Shown piece after piece: positions 52,369-63,962 of a stretch of DNA of 64,000 nt (positions within the stretch are counted from its first letter, which is position 1; each line of letters opens with the position of its first letter). Made by a program: the position numbers and the translations under genes. Location of the stretch: the NCBI RefSeq assembly GCF_021026195.1, contig NZ_JAJNCT010000010.1, forward strand, positions 310,001 through 374,000, read 5' to 3'. The stretch is from Comamonas koreensis (GTDB lineage: Bacteria > Pseudomonadota > Gammaproteobacteria > Burkholderiales > Burkholderiaceae_C). The notes under the pieces were generated by a model. It saw only the letters and a list, made by a program, of their open reading frames with translations. It was not told where the DNA came from and ran no database searches.

Positions 52369-54198
52369 ATGCCGATTGCTTCGCTGACCTCTGCTTTATT
52401 TCCATCGCGCTTCGTGGAGAGATCACCTTGGCACAAGCTGCGGTGTGGAATCGTGTTGGTATGTACAACATTCTTGCTCAGCGCCTGCGCCAGCAAGCTC
52501 CCTGCGCAGGTGGAACGCCCCGCTTCGTCCGCGCAGGCGCCTGAGGCCAGCAGCCCGCTGGTGCAGATCAGCCAGCAGCGCCAGAAGGCCGAGAGCAAGG
52601 CGGGCCCCGGGGCATCCGGTTTTGAGATTCTGGCTGGCGCGCAAGCGGCATATGGTGCGCGGCTGGCTCTGGTGCAAGGCGCCAAATACACCCTGGATGT
52701 GCAGTACTACGCCATCCATGCCGATGCGAGTACCGCACGTTTGCTCGAAGGTGTGGTGAATGCGGCGCGCCGGGGCGTACGCGTGCGTGTGCTGCTCGAC
52801 GACTTTCACGGCACAGGGCGCAATGCGCAGGTGATGCGCCTGGCCTTTGAGCCCAACATCGAGATGCGCATGTTCAACCCGCTCCCAGGTGACCGCGACT
52901 CTCCCATCAGCCGCATGTGGAATGCGGCCACCGATTTCCAGCGCGCGCAGCAGCGCATGCACAACAAGCTGTTCCTTGCCGACAACACGATGGGCATCAT
53001 GGGCGGGCGCAATCTGGGCGATGCCTATTTCGACAATGACGAGAGCTCCAACTTCCTGGACACCGATGTGCTCATCATGGGCCCGGCCGTGCGGGATCTG
53101 TCGAGCAGCTTTGACAGCTACTGGAACAACGAGCGCGCCTACCCGGTTCAGTCGCTGATCAGCAAACAGGCGCTGGAGGACATGCAAAAGACCTACCAGG
53201 CCCGCCCCAGCAAAGGCGGTGATGACGATGCGACGGAAACGGCGCCCGAGTCCAGCGCGCGCAGCACCAGCGGCGCACTGCCCTCCCCTCCTGATGGCGA
53301 GCCGCGCCCTGGCGGCGCCATCTCGCCCGAGCAACGTGAACGTGCCTGGGACATGCAGCCAGTGGATCTGAAAACGGTTCCGCTGGTCTGGGCCCATTCA
53401 GTGGTACTGGCCGATGCGCCCAGCAAGATACCGTCCGTCGATTCCGACGGCCAGACCAACCCGCTGAGCGCCGCGCCAGGCGTTTTGGAAAACAAGCGCC
53501 TGGCACAACTGCGCGTGCTGGCCGAAACCCGCAATCCCGGCCACAGCCCCAGCGCCGATTCCGTGGTGGATGGCCTGGTGCAACTGCTGGGCTATGCCAA
53601 GAAGGATTTGCTGATCGTCTCACCCTACTTCGTGCCCGGTGAAACGATGCGCCAGGCTTTCAAGGATGCCGTGCAGCGCGGCGTGCGCGTACGCATTCTG
53701 ACCAACTCGCTGTCCTCCAATGATGCGCCGATTGCGCATATCGGCTATGCCCGCCACCGCGAGACCTTGCTGCGCGATGGCGTTGAGCTGTACGAGCTGG
53801 TCAGCGATGAGAGCGACCTGCGCGCCGCCTTTGGCCTGGGCAGCGGGCAGAACAGCTTCCGTGAAGGGCGCCGCGTGATGCTGCACAGCAAGGTGCTGGT
53901 GCTTGACGGCCAGTTGCTGGTCGTGGGTTCGATGAACCTGGACCAGCGCTCCAAATTGCAGAACACCGAAATAGCGGTGCTGGTGCGCAGCCGCAAGCTC
54001 TCGGGCCAGGCAGCCGGCATGATCGAGAAGGGTCTGGAGAGTGCCGCCTGGCATGTGGTGCTGAAAGACGGCGACCTGGTATGGCAGGCACCGCAGAACA
54101 GCCGCTTGAAAGACCAGACCACCGAGCCTGATGCCAGCCTGCCGCTGCGGCTGATGCTGAAAATCATCAGCCCGTTTACACCGGACTCTTTGCTTTAA
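52369..54198 (+). CDS. Phospholipase D-family lipoprotein, cardiolipin synthase (ClsC-like)
   Basis: The 609-residue protein has a lipobox (TFLLSAC, C40) after an unusually long leader, and two HKD motifs: H198 (HNKLFLAD...GGRN) and H506 (HSKVLVLD...GSMN). The family joins two phospholipids, phosphatidylglycerol or phosphatidylethanolamine, to make cardiolipin. A Pro/Ser/Asp-rich insert of about 50 residues (about 280-330) separates the halves. It overlaps the convergent dusC gene by four bases. Confidence 0.87.
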   Translation: MPIASLTSALFPSRFVERSPWHKLRCGIVLVCTTFLLSACASKLPAQVERPASSAQAPEASSPLVQISQQRQKAESKAGPGASGFEILAGAQAAYGARLALVQGAKYTLDVQYYAIHADASTARLLEGVVNAARRGVRVRVLLDDFHGTGRNAQVMRLAFEPNIEMRMFNPLPGDRDSPISRMWNAATDFQRAQQRMHNKLFLADNTMGIMGGRNLGDAYFDNDESSNFLDTDVLIMGPAVRDLSSSFDSYWNNERAYPVQSLISKQALEDMQKTYQARPSKGGDDDATETAPESSARSTSGALPSPPDGEPRPGGAISPEQRERAWDMQPVDLKTVPLVWAHSVVLADAPSKIPSVDSDGQTNPLSAAPGVLENKRLAQLRVLAETRNPGHSPSADSVVDGLVQLLGYAKKDLLIVSPYFVPGETMRQAFKDAVQRGVRVRILTNSLSSNDAPIAHIGYARHRETLLRDGVELYELVSDESDLRAAFGLGSGQNSFREGRRVMLHSKVLVLDGQLLVVGSMNLDQRSKLQNTEIAVLVRSRKLSGQAAGMIEKGLESAAWHVVLKDGDLVWQAPQNSRLKDQTTEPDASLPLRLMLKIISPFTPDSLL

Positions 54199-55190
54199 GC
54201 AGCTGTTTGCAGCAGCGTCTGCTGCTGCAAGTCATCCAGCCACACGGTGATCGCTGCCTGGTCCGTCATCACCCGCACATGCTGGTAGGCTTTCTCGGCT
54301 TCGGGGAAGGCCCGGCGCATCAGGTTCAGCCATTGCTTCAGGCGGCCGGCGCGCTGGCGTGGCTCCAGGTCCTCACAGACCAGGTGCCAAAAGCGCAGCA
54401 AGGCCGGCAGCAGGTCCGGCCACTGCACATCGCGCATGCCTGTGGGCAACGGCAGGCCGTCGCGCTCGGCGACGGCTTTGCGGATGCGCCAGGCCAGGCC
54501 CGGGTCGGCCACAATGCCACGGCCCAGCATCAGGTCCTGGCAACCGGATTCTGCCTGGCAACGCAAGGCGTCCTCCACGGTCCAGATCTCCCCATTGGCT
54601 ACGACGGGGATGCGCACGGCCTCGCGGATCCGCGCAATCTGGTCCCAGTAGGCAGGCGGGCGGTAGCCATCGAGCTTGGTGCGGCCATGCACGACCAGCT
54701 CACAGGCACCCGCCTCCTGCATCGCCAAGGCACAGTCCAGCATCAGCGCCCGGTCGCTAAAGCCCAGGCGCATCTTGGCCGACACCGGCATGGCGGCAGG
54801 CACGGCTGCTCGCACCGCGCTGACCACCGCATGGATGGCGGCCGGGTCCTGCAGCAAGGCGGCACCGCCGCCATGGCGGTTGACCACCTTGGCCGGGCAG
54901 CCAAAGTTCAGATCAATGCCCTCGGGCGCCAGCGCTGCCAGCTGCACGGCATTGGCCGCCATGCTGGCGGCATCGCTGCCCAGCAGCTGGGCGCGCACCG
55001 GCGTGCCCGCTGCCGTGCAGCTACCATTGTGCAACTCCGGCATGGTGCGCAGGTAGACCTTGTCGGGCAGCAAGCTGCCGGTGATGCGGATGAACTCCGA
55101 CACGCAGCGGTCGGCACCGCCAATGCTGGTGAGCACATCGCGCAGCACAAAATCAAGCAGGCCCTCCATGGGCGCAAGCAACAAGCGCAT
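54195..55190 (-). CDS. dusC: tRNA-dihydrouridine(16) synthase DusC
   Basis: This FMN enzyme reduces U16 in tRNA. The 331-residue protein begins MRLLLAPMEGLLD, as DusC does. The catalytic Cys is in LNFGCPAKVVNRHGGG, and ELVVHGRTK and VVANGEIW bind FMN. The C-terminal helical domain includes RLKQWLNLMRRAF and QHVRVM, matching DusC more than DusA or DusB. Confidence 0.92.
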   Translation of the reverse strand: MRLLLAPMEGLLDFVLRDVLTSIGGADRCVSEFIRITGSLLPDKVYLRTMPELHNGSCTAAGTPVRAQLLGSDAASMAANAVQLAALAPEGIDLNFGCPAKVVNRHGGGAALLQDPAAIHAVVSAVRAAVPAAMPVSAKMRLGFSDRALMLDCALAMQEAGACELVVHGRTKLDGYRPPAYWDQIARIREAVRIPVVANGEIWTVEDALRCQAESGCQDLMLGRGIVADPGLAWRIRKAVAERDGLPLPTGMRDVQWPDLLPALLRFWHLVCEDLEPRQRAGRLKQWLNLMRRAFPEAEKAYQHVRVMTDQAAITVWLDDLQQQTLLQTAA

Positions 55191-55246
55191 GGTTGGCCCC
55201 GTTCAGCAAGCGCCCAAGGACGGGGCCACCGGCATCATCCGGCAGA

Positions 55247-56467
55247 TCACCAAGCCACCTGCAGGCGCCATAGCGTGGTCATCTCGGCCGCACGGGCCTG
55301 GTGCAGCGGGTTGGCGGCATCCTGGGCCTTGGGGTGGCGCGGGCGGATATGGTTCTTGCCAACGACTTGCAAGCCGGCTTGGGAGATCCAGGTGAGCAGC
55401 TCCTCGCGGCTGCGCAGGCCCAGGTGCTCGGCAAAATCGGACAGGATCAGCCAGGCCTCGCCACCGGGCACCAGGTGCGCCGACACGCCTGCCAGAAAGC
55501 CGCGCAGCATGCGGCTGCCTTCGTCGTACACCGCACGCTCGACCGGCGCGCTGGGCTTGGCGGGCACCCAGGGCGGGTTGCAGACCACGAGCGCGGCCTT
55601 GCCTTCGGGGAACAGATCGATCTGCGCCAGCTCCACCTTCTGGTCCACACCCAGGCGCTCCAGGTTTTCCTGGGCGCAAGCCAGTGCACGCGGATCGGTA
55701 TCGGTGGCCAGCACCTTCTGGATGCCACGGCGCGCCAGCACCGCGGCGATCACGCCGGTACCGGTGCCGATGTCATAGGCCAGCGACTGTTTGGCCAGTG
55801 CGGTGGGCAGCGGCGCCTGGGCAATCAGATCGACATACTCGCCCCGCACCGGCGAGAAAACGCCGTAGTGCGGGTGGATGCGGTCATAGGCCTTGGGGGC
55901 CAGCTTGGCCAGCGCGGGGATTTCCACACCCTTTTTGCGCCACTCATGGGCGCCCACCAGGGCCTGCAGCTCGCGCAAGGACACCACCTGGGCCAGATCG
56001 CCCTCGGGCGCGCCCCAGGCATCGACGCAGGCGGCCTGCACCTGTGGCGCACGGCGCAGGTGGATGGCGTACTGCGGGTCCAGCTCGATCAGCACCATCG
56101 ACAGCACACGGGCGCGCTGCGCTTGCAGCTGGCGCTGCTGGTGGAAGGGCAGGGCCAGCTGTGGCGTGGGCATGCCGGCCACTGCAGGTGCAGCAGGCTT
56201 TTTCTTGGTCTTGCGCTCACCGGTCTTGTCGAGACGGCGCGTCAGCGACTGCAGCAGCATGCGCGCATTTTGGAAATCACCGCGCCACAAGAGCGCCGTG
56301 CCCTCACAGGCCATGCGGTAGGCCACATCGGCGGGCAAGGTGTCATCGGCCAGCACCACGCGGCTGGCAGCGGCAGCACCGCGCTCGCTGCGCCAGCGCG
56401 CGCTGCGCGGCTCGCCGTCTTCCTCCCAGTGGATGGTGGGCAAACTCTCTGGCTGGGCAGTGGTCAT
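55247..56467 (-). CDS. Class I SAM-dependent methyltransferase (HemK/RlmG type)
   Basis: The Met of MTTAQPESLPTIHW gives 406 residues. A long N-terminal domain (about 1-215) with a Lys-rich linker (ERKTKKKPA) precedes the methyltransferase core. YDIGTGTGVIAAVLA (about 229) is the SAM-binding motif I, and VCNPPWVP (about 296) is the NPPY-type motif of N-methyltransferases such as PrmB/HemK and RlmG. The substrate (a protein Gln or an RNA base) cannot be decided. Confidence 0.83.
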   Translation of the reverse strand: MTTAQPESLPTIHWEEDGEPRSARWRSERGAAAASRVVLADDTLPADVAYRMACEGTALLWRGDFQNARMLLQSLTRRLDKTGERKTKKKPAAPAVAGMPTPQLALPFHQQRQLQAQRARVLSMVLIELDPQYAIHLRRAPQVQAACVDAWGAPEGDLAQVVSLRELQALVGAHEWRKKGVEIPALAKLAPKAYDRIHPHYGVFSPVRGEYVDLIAQAPLPTALAKQSLAYDIGTGTGVIAAVLARRGIQKVLATDTDPRALACAQENLERLGVDQKVELAQIDLFPEGKAALVVCNPPWVPAKPSAPVERAVYDEGSRMLRGFLAGVSAHLVPGGEAWLILSDFAEHLGLRSREELLTWISQAGLQVVGKNHIRPRHPKAQDAANPLHQARAAEMTTLWRLQVAW

Positions 56468-56515
56468 ACAAAAGGCTTTCTGGGGCAGGCCAGCGATGCG
56501 CCAGCTGCCAACGAG

Positions 56516-56549
56516 GGAAAAACAAAGAGGCCGTCCAAGACGGCCTCTT
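56516..56549 (-). terminator. Terminator after the acetyltransferase gene
   Basis: AAGAGGCCGTC and its perfect complement form an 11-bp stem with a 3-nt loop, followed on the minus strand by TTTGTTTTT. Confidence 0.85.
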
Positions 56550-56608
56550 GAGAGCAGGGCATCGCCGCCCTGCCAACGCAGGGCCGGTGCATGCCCGGCC
56601 AGCAAGGA

Positions 56609-57139
56609 TCAGCGGTTCATCAAGGAGCGCTGCATGCGCACTTCTTCGATCTTGATGGCACCGACGGTGGCCGTCTTGGCGGTCGACATCTCGCGCTTGA
56701 AACCGGCAGACTCATGGAAACGCAGTGCGCGCTCATTGCGCAGCGGCACCCAGGCGGTCACCGAGGTGCAGCCTTCTTCGGACAGGCCGTCACGCGCGGC
56801 ATCCCACAGCGCCACGCCCACGCCCTGGTCCCAGTGGGTGGGGGCAGCATAGATCGCCCAGATCTCACCGGTGGTGGGACGGGTCTTGGCGTCGCGCGAA
56901 CGGTCAAAACCGATGAAACCGACGATCTTGTCGTTTTCGACGGCCACTTGGACCTGTGGCTCACAGAATTCGATGGCTTCGCGCCAGTAAGCCTGGCGCT
57001 TTTCGACGGAAGAGATGGACTTCAGTTGGTCATCGGGCAAAACACCGCGATAGCTCTCCACCGAAGCGGCGGCATGGATTTGGGCAATGGCTTTGGCATC
57101 ACGGAGAGTTGCGGGACGAACCTGGATAGTTTCAGACAT
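56609..57139 (-). CDS. GNAT-family N-acetyltransferase
   Basis: The 176-residue protein has the acetyl-CoA loop HWDQGVGVALWDAA (about 101-114) and the late motif NERALRFHESAGF. It resembles RimI-like enzymes that act on proteins or small amines. It is monocistronic, with its own terminator. Confidence 0.85.
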   Translation of the reverse strand: MSETIQVRPATLRDAKAIAQIHAAASVESYRGVLPDDQLKSISSVEKRQAYWREAIEFCEPQVQVAVENDKIVGFIGFDRSRDAKTRPTTGEIWAIYAAPTHWDQGVGVALWDAARDGLSEEGCTSVTAWVPLRNERALRFHESAGFKREMSTAKTATVGAIKIEEVRMQRSLMNR

Positions 57140-57525
57140 GGGTAACCGAAAACAAAAATCAATGAATTAACCAAAAAGCACGTATATCTCGTCGTACACT
57201 GCGACCATCACGCCCGGCCGGGTGTCAAGTGGGAATGGAGCACCCTGAGGCTCAACATCCCCCACCTGCAACACACCATGGCTCACGCAGCATCAGCAGG
57301 CAACAAGGCACCGCTGAGGGCTTTTTTAAGGGCATATGGAAGAGTCAGCGCGTGAACAGCGCGCTGCAGAGATATGGTGCGCGAAAGCCGGCCATTGTCT
57401 CACTCCTGACATCATTTGGGTAGCCCCACAATTGGCTTGTAGGTCAATTTGTGCAGGGGTTTGCAAATGACTGCATTTGCGCTAGGCGTTTACCCGAGGC
57501 GCATCTCCAAAGCAAAATCAATGGC
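57140..57525. other. Gene-free stretch
   Basis: No gene is supported. The left part must contain the acetyltransferase promoter. An exact palindrome GCAAATG-4 nt-CATTTGC lies at 57463-57480, 46 nt past the aldehyde dehydrogenase stop. It has no T-tract and could be an operator. Confidence 0.45.
57463..57480. repeat. Perfect palindrome downstream of the aldehyde dehydrogenase
   Basis: GCAAATG and CATTTGC flank ACTG. It could be a regulator site or a short hairpin; no gene start is close enough to decide. Confidence 0.4.
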
Positions 57526-58962
57526 TTAGCGCATAAAGCTGCGGCTCAGCCAGCGCATCAACCCGTCAAAGCGCCTGCCATAGGGCGGATACAGCCATTT
57601 CGCGGCCGACCAGGTACCTTGACGCAGCACAGGCTTGGCATGAGAAAAGCGCATGAATCCATGGTAGCCATGCAGCGCACCCCAGCCACTCTTGCCCCAG
57701 CCGCCAAAGGGCAGACTGCCATGGGCAAACTGCAGCAGGCAGTCATTCATGCACATGCCGGCCGCCCGCACGCGCTGGGCCACATCCCGGCCCTGGCGGC
57801 GGTCCTGGCCAAACCAGTACAGCGCCAGCGGTATCTCGCCCTGGTTGATGGCTGCAATCGCCTCCTCGCGGTCGTCGTACTGCAGCACCGGCAGCACCGG
57901 TCCAAAGATCTCCTCCTGCATCAGCTGCATCTGCGCGCTCACGCCCAGCACCAAGGCCGGCGCCAACTGGCGGCTGATGCCATCGCCGATGCGGCTTTGG
58001 GAGACCTCCGCCCCACCGCTTTGCAGTCGAATCACCTGGGCACCCGCCTGCTCCGCCTGGGCCAGCATGCCCAGCACCCGGCTGGCATGGGCTGCATGGA
58101 TGACAGAGGTGTAATCGGGATTGCCTTGCTGCTGCGGGTACATGTGCTGCACCGCCTGGGCATAGGCTTCAACAAAAGCGGCAGCGCTGCCGCGCGGCAG
58201 CAGGACATAATCCGGGGCGATGCAGGTCTGGCCGGCATTGAGCAGCTTGGCGTGGGCAATCTTGCGCGCCGCATCCTGGATATCGCAGCTTTGCTCCAGC
58301 AGGCAGGGCGATTTGCCGCCCAACTCCAAGGTCGTGGGCACCAGCTGGTTGGCGGCGGCCAGCGCCACCTTGCGGCCGGTGGCGGCCGAGCCGGTGAAAA
58401 GCAGGTGATCCAGCGGCAGGGAGGCCAGCTCGGCCGAGGCCCCGGCATCCCCCGCGAGCAAGCCCACCTCGTCGTCGGCGAAGTAACTGGGCACCAGCTC
58501 GGCGAGCAAGTGCATGGTCTCGGGGGTGTATTCGCTGGGCTTGATGATCACGCGGTTGCCGGCGGCCAGCGCGCTGACCAATGGGCCCAAGGACAGCAGC
58601 AAGGGGTAGTTCCAGGGGGCAATCACCCCGACCACGCCCAACGGCATGGCCTGCACCCAGGCGCGCGCAGGCCAAAAATGCCAAGGCGTGGCCTCGGGCC
58701 GGGGCGCTGCCCAGCGCCGCAGGGCACCTAGCGCCTGGCGCAGTTGGCTGTGCAGCGGCAGCAGCTCCGTCAAGGTCGTCACCCGGGCCGAGCGCTGGCC
58801 AAAATCGGCCTGCACGCTGGCGCACAGCCGCGCTTCGTTATCCTGCAGCAGCTTTTGCAGGCGCAGCAAGCGCTCGCGCCGCAGCAGCAACGGCGTATCG
58901 GCCTGCGCGCGGCTGGCCGCGCGCATGGCCTCAAAACGGCTGTGCAACTCGCTCACATCCAT
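57526..58962 (-). CDS. Coniferyl aldehyde dehydrogenase-like ALDH
   Basis: The Met of MDVSELHSRFEAM gives 478 residues. It has the NAD-binding segment GVIAPWNYPLLLSLGPL, the Glu motif TLELGGKSPC and the catalytic Cys in NAGQTCIAPDYVL. The C-terminal hydrophobic tail and absence of an N-terminal extension match the coniferyl/fatty aldehyde group (CalB-like). It oxidises an aromatic or long-chain aldehyde to the acid. Confidence 0.87.
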   Translation of the reverse strand: MDVSELHSRFEAMRAASRAQADTPLLLRRERLLRLQKLLQDNEARLCASVQADFGQRSARVTTLTELLPLHSQLRQALGALRRWAAPRPEATPWHFWPARAWVQAMPLGVVGVIAPWNYPLLLSLGPLVSALAAGNRVIIKPSEYTPETMHLLAELVPSYFADDEVGLLAGDAGASAELASLPLDHLLFTGSAATGRKVALAAANQLVPTTLELGGKSPCLLEQSCDIQDAARKIAHAKLLNAGQTCIAPDYVLLPRGSAAAFVEAYAQAVQHMYPQQQGNPDYTSVIHAAHASRVLGMLAQAEQAGAQVIRLQSGGAEVSQSRIGDGISRQLAPALVLGVSAQMQLMQEEIFGPVLPVLQYDDREEAIAAINQGEIPLALYWFGQDRRQGRDVAQRVRAAGMCMNDCLLQFAHGSLPFGGWGKSGWGALHGYHGFMRFSHAKPVLRQGTWSAAKWLYPPYGRRFDGLMRWLSRSFMR

Positions 58963-58974
58963 AGCTTGGCCCCA

Positions 58975-59011
58975 TAAAAAAACCCGGTCTGCATCAGGCA
59001 CAACCGGGCTT
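58975..59011 (-). terminator. Terminator of the small membrane protein gene
   Basis: On the minus strand AGCCCGGTT pairs with GACCGGGTT across a 12-14 nt loop, followed by seven T. It ends 13 nt before the aldehyde dehydrogenase start. Confidence 0.75.
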
Positions 59012-59046
59012 TGCACACCAGCAGGCCGCAGCCTGCATCAGGTCAG

Positions 59047-59403
59047 TCAGTGTTGTGAACGGATTTCACGAGGCTCCACATCCGTCACATCGATCACGGA
59101 AGCGCGCATGCCCGATGGGCTGGCTGCCGACTCGGAAGCGCGTGCGCCCTTGTTGGCCGACCAGCGCGCCGTGCTGCGATAGACCGTGGTCCAGCCCGAT
59201 GCGGGGTTCATCTTGAACGCGAAAGGCACCACGGGTTTGCCGGTGACTTTGGCCCACAGCAGGCGCACAGCCCAGAGCATGGCAGCGATTGCGGCCACGA
59301 CCATCAGACTGACAAAAAACACCAGACCAGCCAGCACCATCGCAATTCGCAAAGTCCAGCTCACCACAGTTGCCAACAACTCGTTCAACGCACTTCCTTT
59401 CAT
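59047..59403 (-). CDS. Small membrane protein, unknown
   Basis: From the ATG at 59403 the protein is 118 residues, but the better ribosome site (AAGGAAG) precedes a TTG five codons later. One or two membrane helices (TLRIAMVLAGLVFF and VVAAIAAMLWAVRLLW) are followed by a soluble tail with TGKPVVPFAFKMNPASGW. I do not recognise the family. It has its own terminator. Confidence 0.7.
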   Translation of the reverse strand: MKGSALNELLATVVSWTLRIAMVLAGLVFFVSLMVVAAIAAMLWAVRLLWAKVTGKPVVPFAFKMNPASGWTTVYRSTARWSANKGARASESAASPSGMRASVIDVTDVEPREIRSQH

Positions 59404-59538
59404 CGCTGTATGACAGCGCTTGTTACCCATGTTATGCCGTTGCCGGGCTTTTTCAAGCCCCTGTCACTGTCAACAAGCATATCGCAGCGTAAAGATGAAG
59501 GGCCATGCATGGTTTTGCATGGCCCTTCGCTCAGTGCA

Positions 59539-62145
<2,607 letters not shown>

Positions 62146-62160
62146 GAATGTTCCCCACTC

Positions 62161-62208
62161 AACAATTGTTACTGGGGAATATTTTGCGCTGTACCTCGAA
62201 TTTTCAAG
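62161..62208 (-). promoter_or_regulatory. Candidate heat-shock promoter and palindrome of clpB
   Basis: The minus strand reads CTTGAAA, the sigma-32 -35 consensus, then 16 nt, then AAAATAT, a weak match to the sigma-32 -10. The same sequence reads as a sigma-70 TTGAAA-17-AAATAT. A perfect palindrome AACAATTGTT lies between it and the start codon. Confidence 0.45.
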
Positions 62209-62380
62209 AACCTCGCTGCACATATAGGCCTTGTCAGTGCACATCGCCAAACGCTGTGCGCTATATCCTACGGCCTGTGGGCCCGTGCAAAAACGGCCTG
62301 TTCCCCGCATCCATTGCAGCAGCCATGCGCTGGCCACAGCTTGCGCCCGGTCAAGCTTGGTGTAAACAGGCGGGGCGCAG

Positions 62381-62851
62381 TCAGCGCTTGGGCAGACCCC
62401 AGCGCGCCATCGCCGCTTCGTCGCTGACGCGGGCATCGACCCAGCGTGCGCCTTCCGGCGTGTCTTCCTTCTTCCAGAACGGCGCCTCGGTCTTGAGGTA
62501 GTCCATCAAGAACTCGCAGGCCTGGAAGCTCTCTCCCCGGTGCGCCGAGGAGACGGCGACCAGCACAATCTGGTCGCCAGGCGCCAGCAGCCCCACGCGG
62601 TGGATGATGCGGGCGCCAAAGATGTCAAAGCGCTGGCTGGCGGCCTCGACCATATGGGCAATCGATTTTTCCGTCATGCCGGGGTAGTGCTCCAGCTCCA
62701 TGGTCGCCACCTGGCTGCCCGCATTGCGGTCGCGCACGGTGCCGACAAAGCTGCAGACCGCGCCAATGCGGCCATCGGCGGCGCGCAGCAGGCGCAACTC
62801 CTCGCTTACATCAAAGTCAGCGGTTTGTACGGCGATATGGGTGTGCAGCAT
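62381..62851 (-). CDS. moaE: Molybdopterin synthase large subunit MoaE
   Basis: MoaE with MoaD inserts two sulfurs into precursor Z to form molybdopterin. I chose [13 protein letters not shown] at 62851 over a Met nine codons upstream, giving 156 residues. [33 protein letters not shown] and [13 protein letters not shown] are the conserved blocks, including the Lys residues of the active site. Confidence 0.93.
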   Translation of the reverse strand: MLHTHIAVQTADFDVSEELRLLRAADGRIGAVCSFVGTVRDRNAGSQVATMELEHYPGMTEKSIAHMVEAASQRFDIFGARIIHRVGLLAPGDQIVLVAVSSAHRGESFQACEFLMDYLKTEAPFWKKEDTPEGARWVDARVSDEAAMARWGLPKR

Positions 62852-63049
62852 GGGCGGGGCTCGGCAAAAAGGCAGCAAAACCCAAGCCTAGCATGCCCGC
62901 CGGGCCCGGCTGCAAACCATGGCGGGCCACCCCAGCTTCGCGATTGCGGCACACTGGTGGCCCTCTGCAAGCTTTGGGCTGCTGGAATGCCCGCATTCCG
63001 CCGCCTGCCCGCGCGCTAGCAAGACCTGTTTTCTCTTTGGATGCTTTCC

Positions 63050-63301
63050 ATGCCCAGTCAGACCCTGAATGCCCACGGCTTCCTGCTCTACCCCAATCCG
63101 CGCAACCAGCACCGGATTGTGTTCGAGTACCACGTGTTCGTGCCCTACCCCTACGCGATCATCGACATCCCGGCGATGGACCTGGTCGGCAAGACCAGCG
63201 TCTACGCCGCCTGCCGCGAGAGCGACAAGAAAATGGGCCAGGTGGTGACCTTTGAGCTGGAAGAAGATGTGGCCCGCTTCGAAAAGCGCTTTACGCCCTG
63301 A
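63050..63301 (+). CDS. Small protein of unknown function
   Basis: This 83-residue protein starts at the second Met (63050; the first is at 63041). I see no known motif. It has an aromatic-rich stretch (RIVFEYHVFVPYPYAIIDIP) and an acidic/basic C-terminal half, no signal peptide and no membrane helix. It is followed 26 bp later by another small gene on the same strand, so they are probably co-transcribed. Confidence 0.6.
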   Translation: MPSQTLNAHGFLLYPNPRNQHRIVFEYHVFVPYPYAIIDIPAMDLVGKTSVYAACRESDKKMGQVVTFELEEDVARFEKRFTP

Positions 63302-63327
63302 ACACGCCAATCACCTGACGGACTCCC

Positions 63328-63666
63328 ATGCAAGACGGCAGCCAGATCTTTGTCCCTGATTCCTTCATCGCCCTCTTCCAGGGCCGCAACCAGCGCCTGC
63401 GCCAGCCGCTCAATGAGATCGCCCAGCGCTATGAGCTCTGCGAAGACTTGGCGCAGATGCTGGTCGAGCAGGCGCAGATCCTCTACCACCAAAGCGCGCC
63501 CTCCGAGAGCGCCATCCTGCAGACCATCTACAGCGGTCTGCAAACGCCAGACGCCGGCATCAGCGCCGAGGAAGCCCGCTGGGTGGTACTGCGCCTGTCC
63601 GAACTGCTGGAATGGAAAGCGCCCGAGTTGCTGCTGCCCAGCCCCGCAGAAGATGGCGCTGCTTAA
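63328..63666 (+). CDS. Small helical protein of unknown function
   Basis: This 112-residue protein is predicted to be mostly alpha-helical: DSFIALFQGRNQRLRQPLNE, then RYELCEDLAQMLVEQAQILY, then SAEEARWVVLRLSELLEW. One Cys (C38). No nucleotide-binding or catalytic motif is visible. It shares an apparent operon with the 83-residue gene before it, between moaE and moaD. Confidence 0.6.
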   Translation: MQDGSQIFVPDSFIALFQGRNQRLRQPLNEIAQRYELCEDLAQMLVEQAQILYHQSAPSESAILQTIYSGLQTPDAGISAEEARWVVLRLSELLEWKAPELLLPSPAEDGAA

Positions 63667-63672
63667 GAGCGC

Positions 63673-63933
63673 TTAACCGCCCGTCACCGGCGGAAAAAAC
63701 GCCACCTCGGCACCCGCTTCCAGCACCGCGCTGTCATCGCTGAGCACCTGGTTGACGGCGGTGCGCACCGCGCGCCCCCGGGCCAGGCAGCTGGCATAGG
63801 GCTCGCCCCGTGCCAGCAGGGCCTCGCGCAGCTCGGCGACAGTGTCGGCATCGGTGGCAAAGGACTCGCTGCCGCTGCCAATGGCCTCGCGGATGGCGGC
63901 GAAATAGCGCAGTTGTACGGTCTTCATGGTCAT
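63673..63933 (-). CDS. moaD: Molybdopterin synthase sulfur carrier subunit MoaD
   Basis: The Met at 63933 (MTMKTVQLRYF) follows GGGAGA, giving 86 residues. The ubiquitin-like fold ends in the double Gly that becomes the thiocarboxylate (FFPPVTGG). It works with MoaE. The gene order on the minus strand is a probable moeA, moaD, then moaE, with two small plus-strand genes between the last two. Confidence 0.93.
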   Translation of the reverse strand: MTMKTVQLRYFAAIREAIGSGSESFATDADTVAELREALLARGEPYASCLARGRAVRTAVNQVLSDDSAVLEAGAEVAFFPPVTGG

Positions 63934-63962
63934 GGTGTTCTCCCCTCGTTGGCAGCCCAGGC

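Noticed and set aside
57229-57423. 64-codon frame in the gap before the aldehyde dehydrogenase
   Set aside because: No ribosome site, no motif and composition unlike neighbouring genes.
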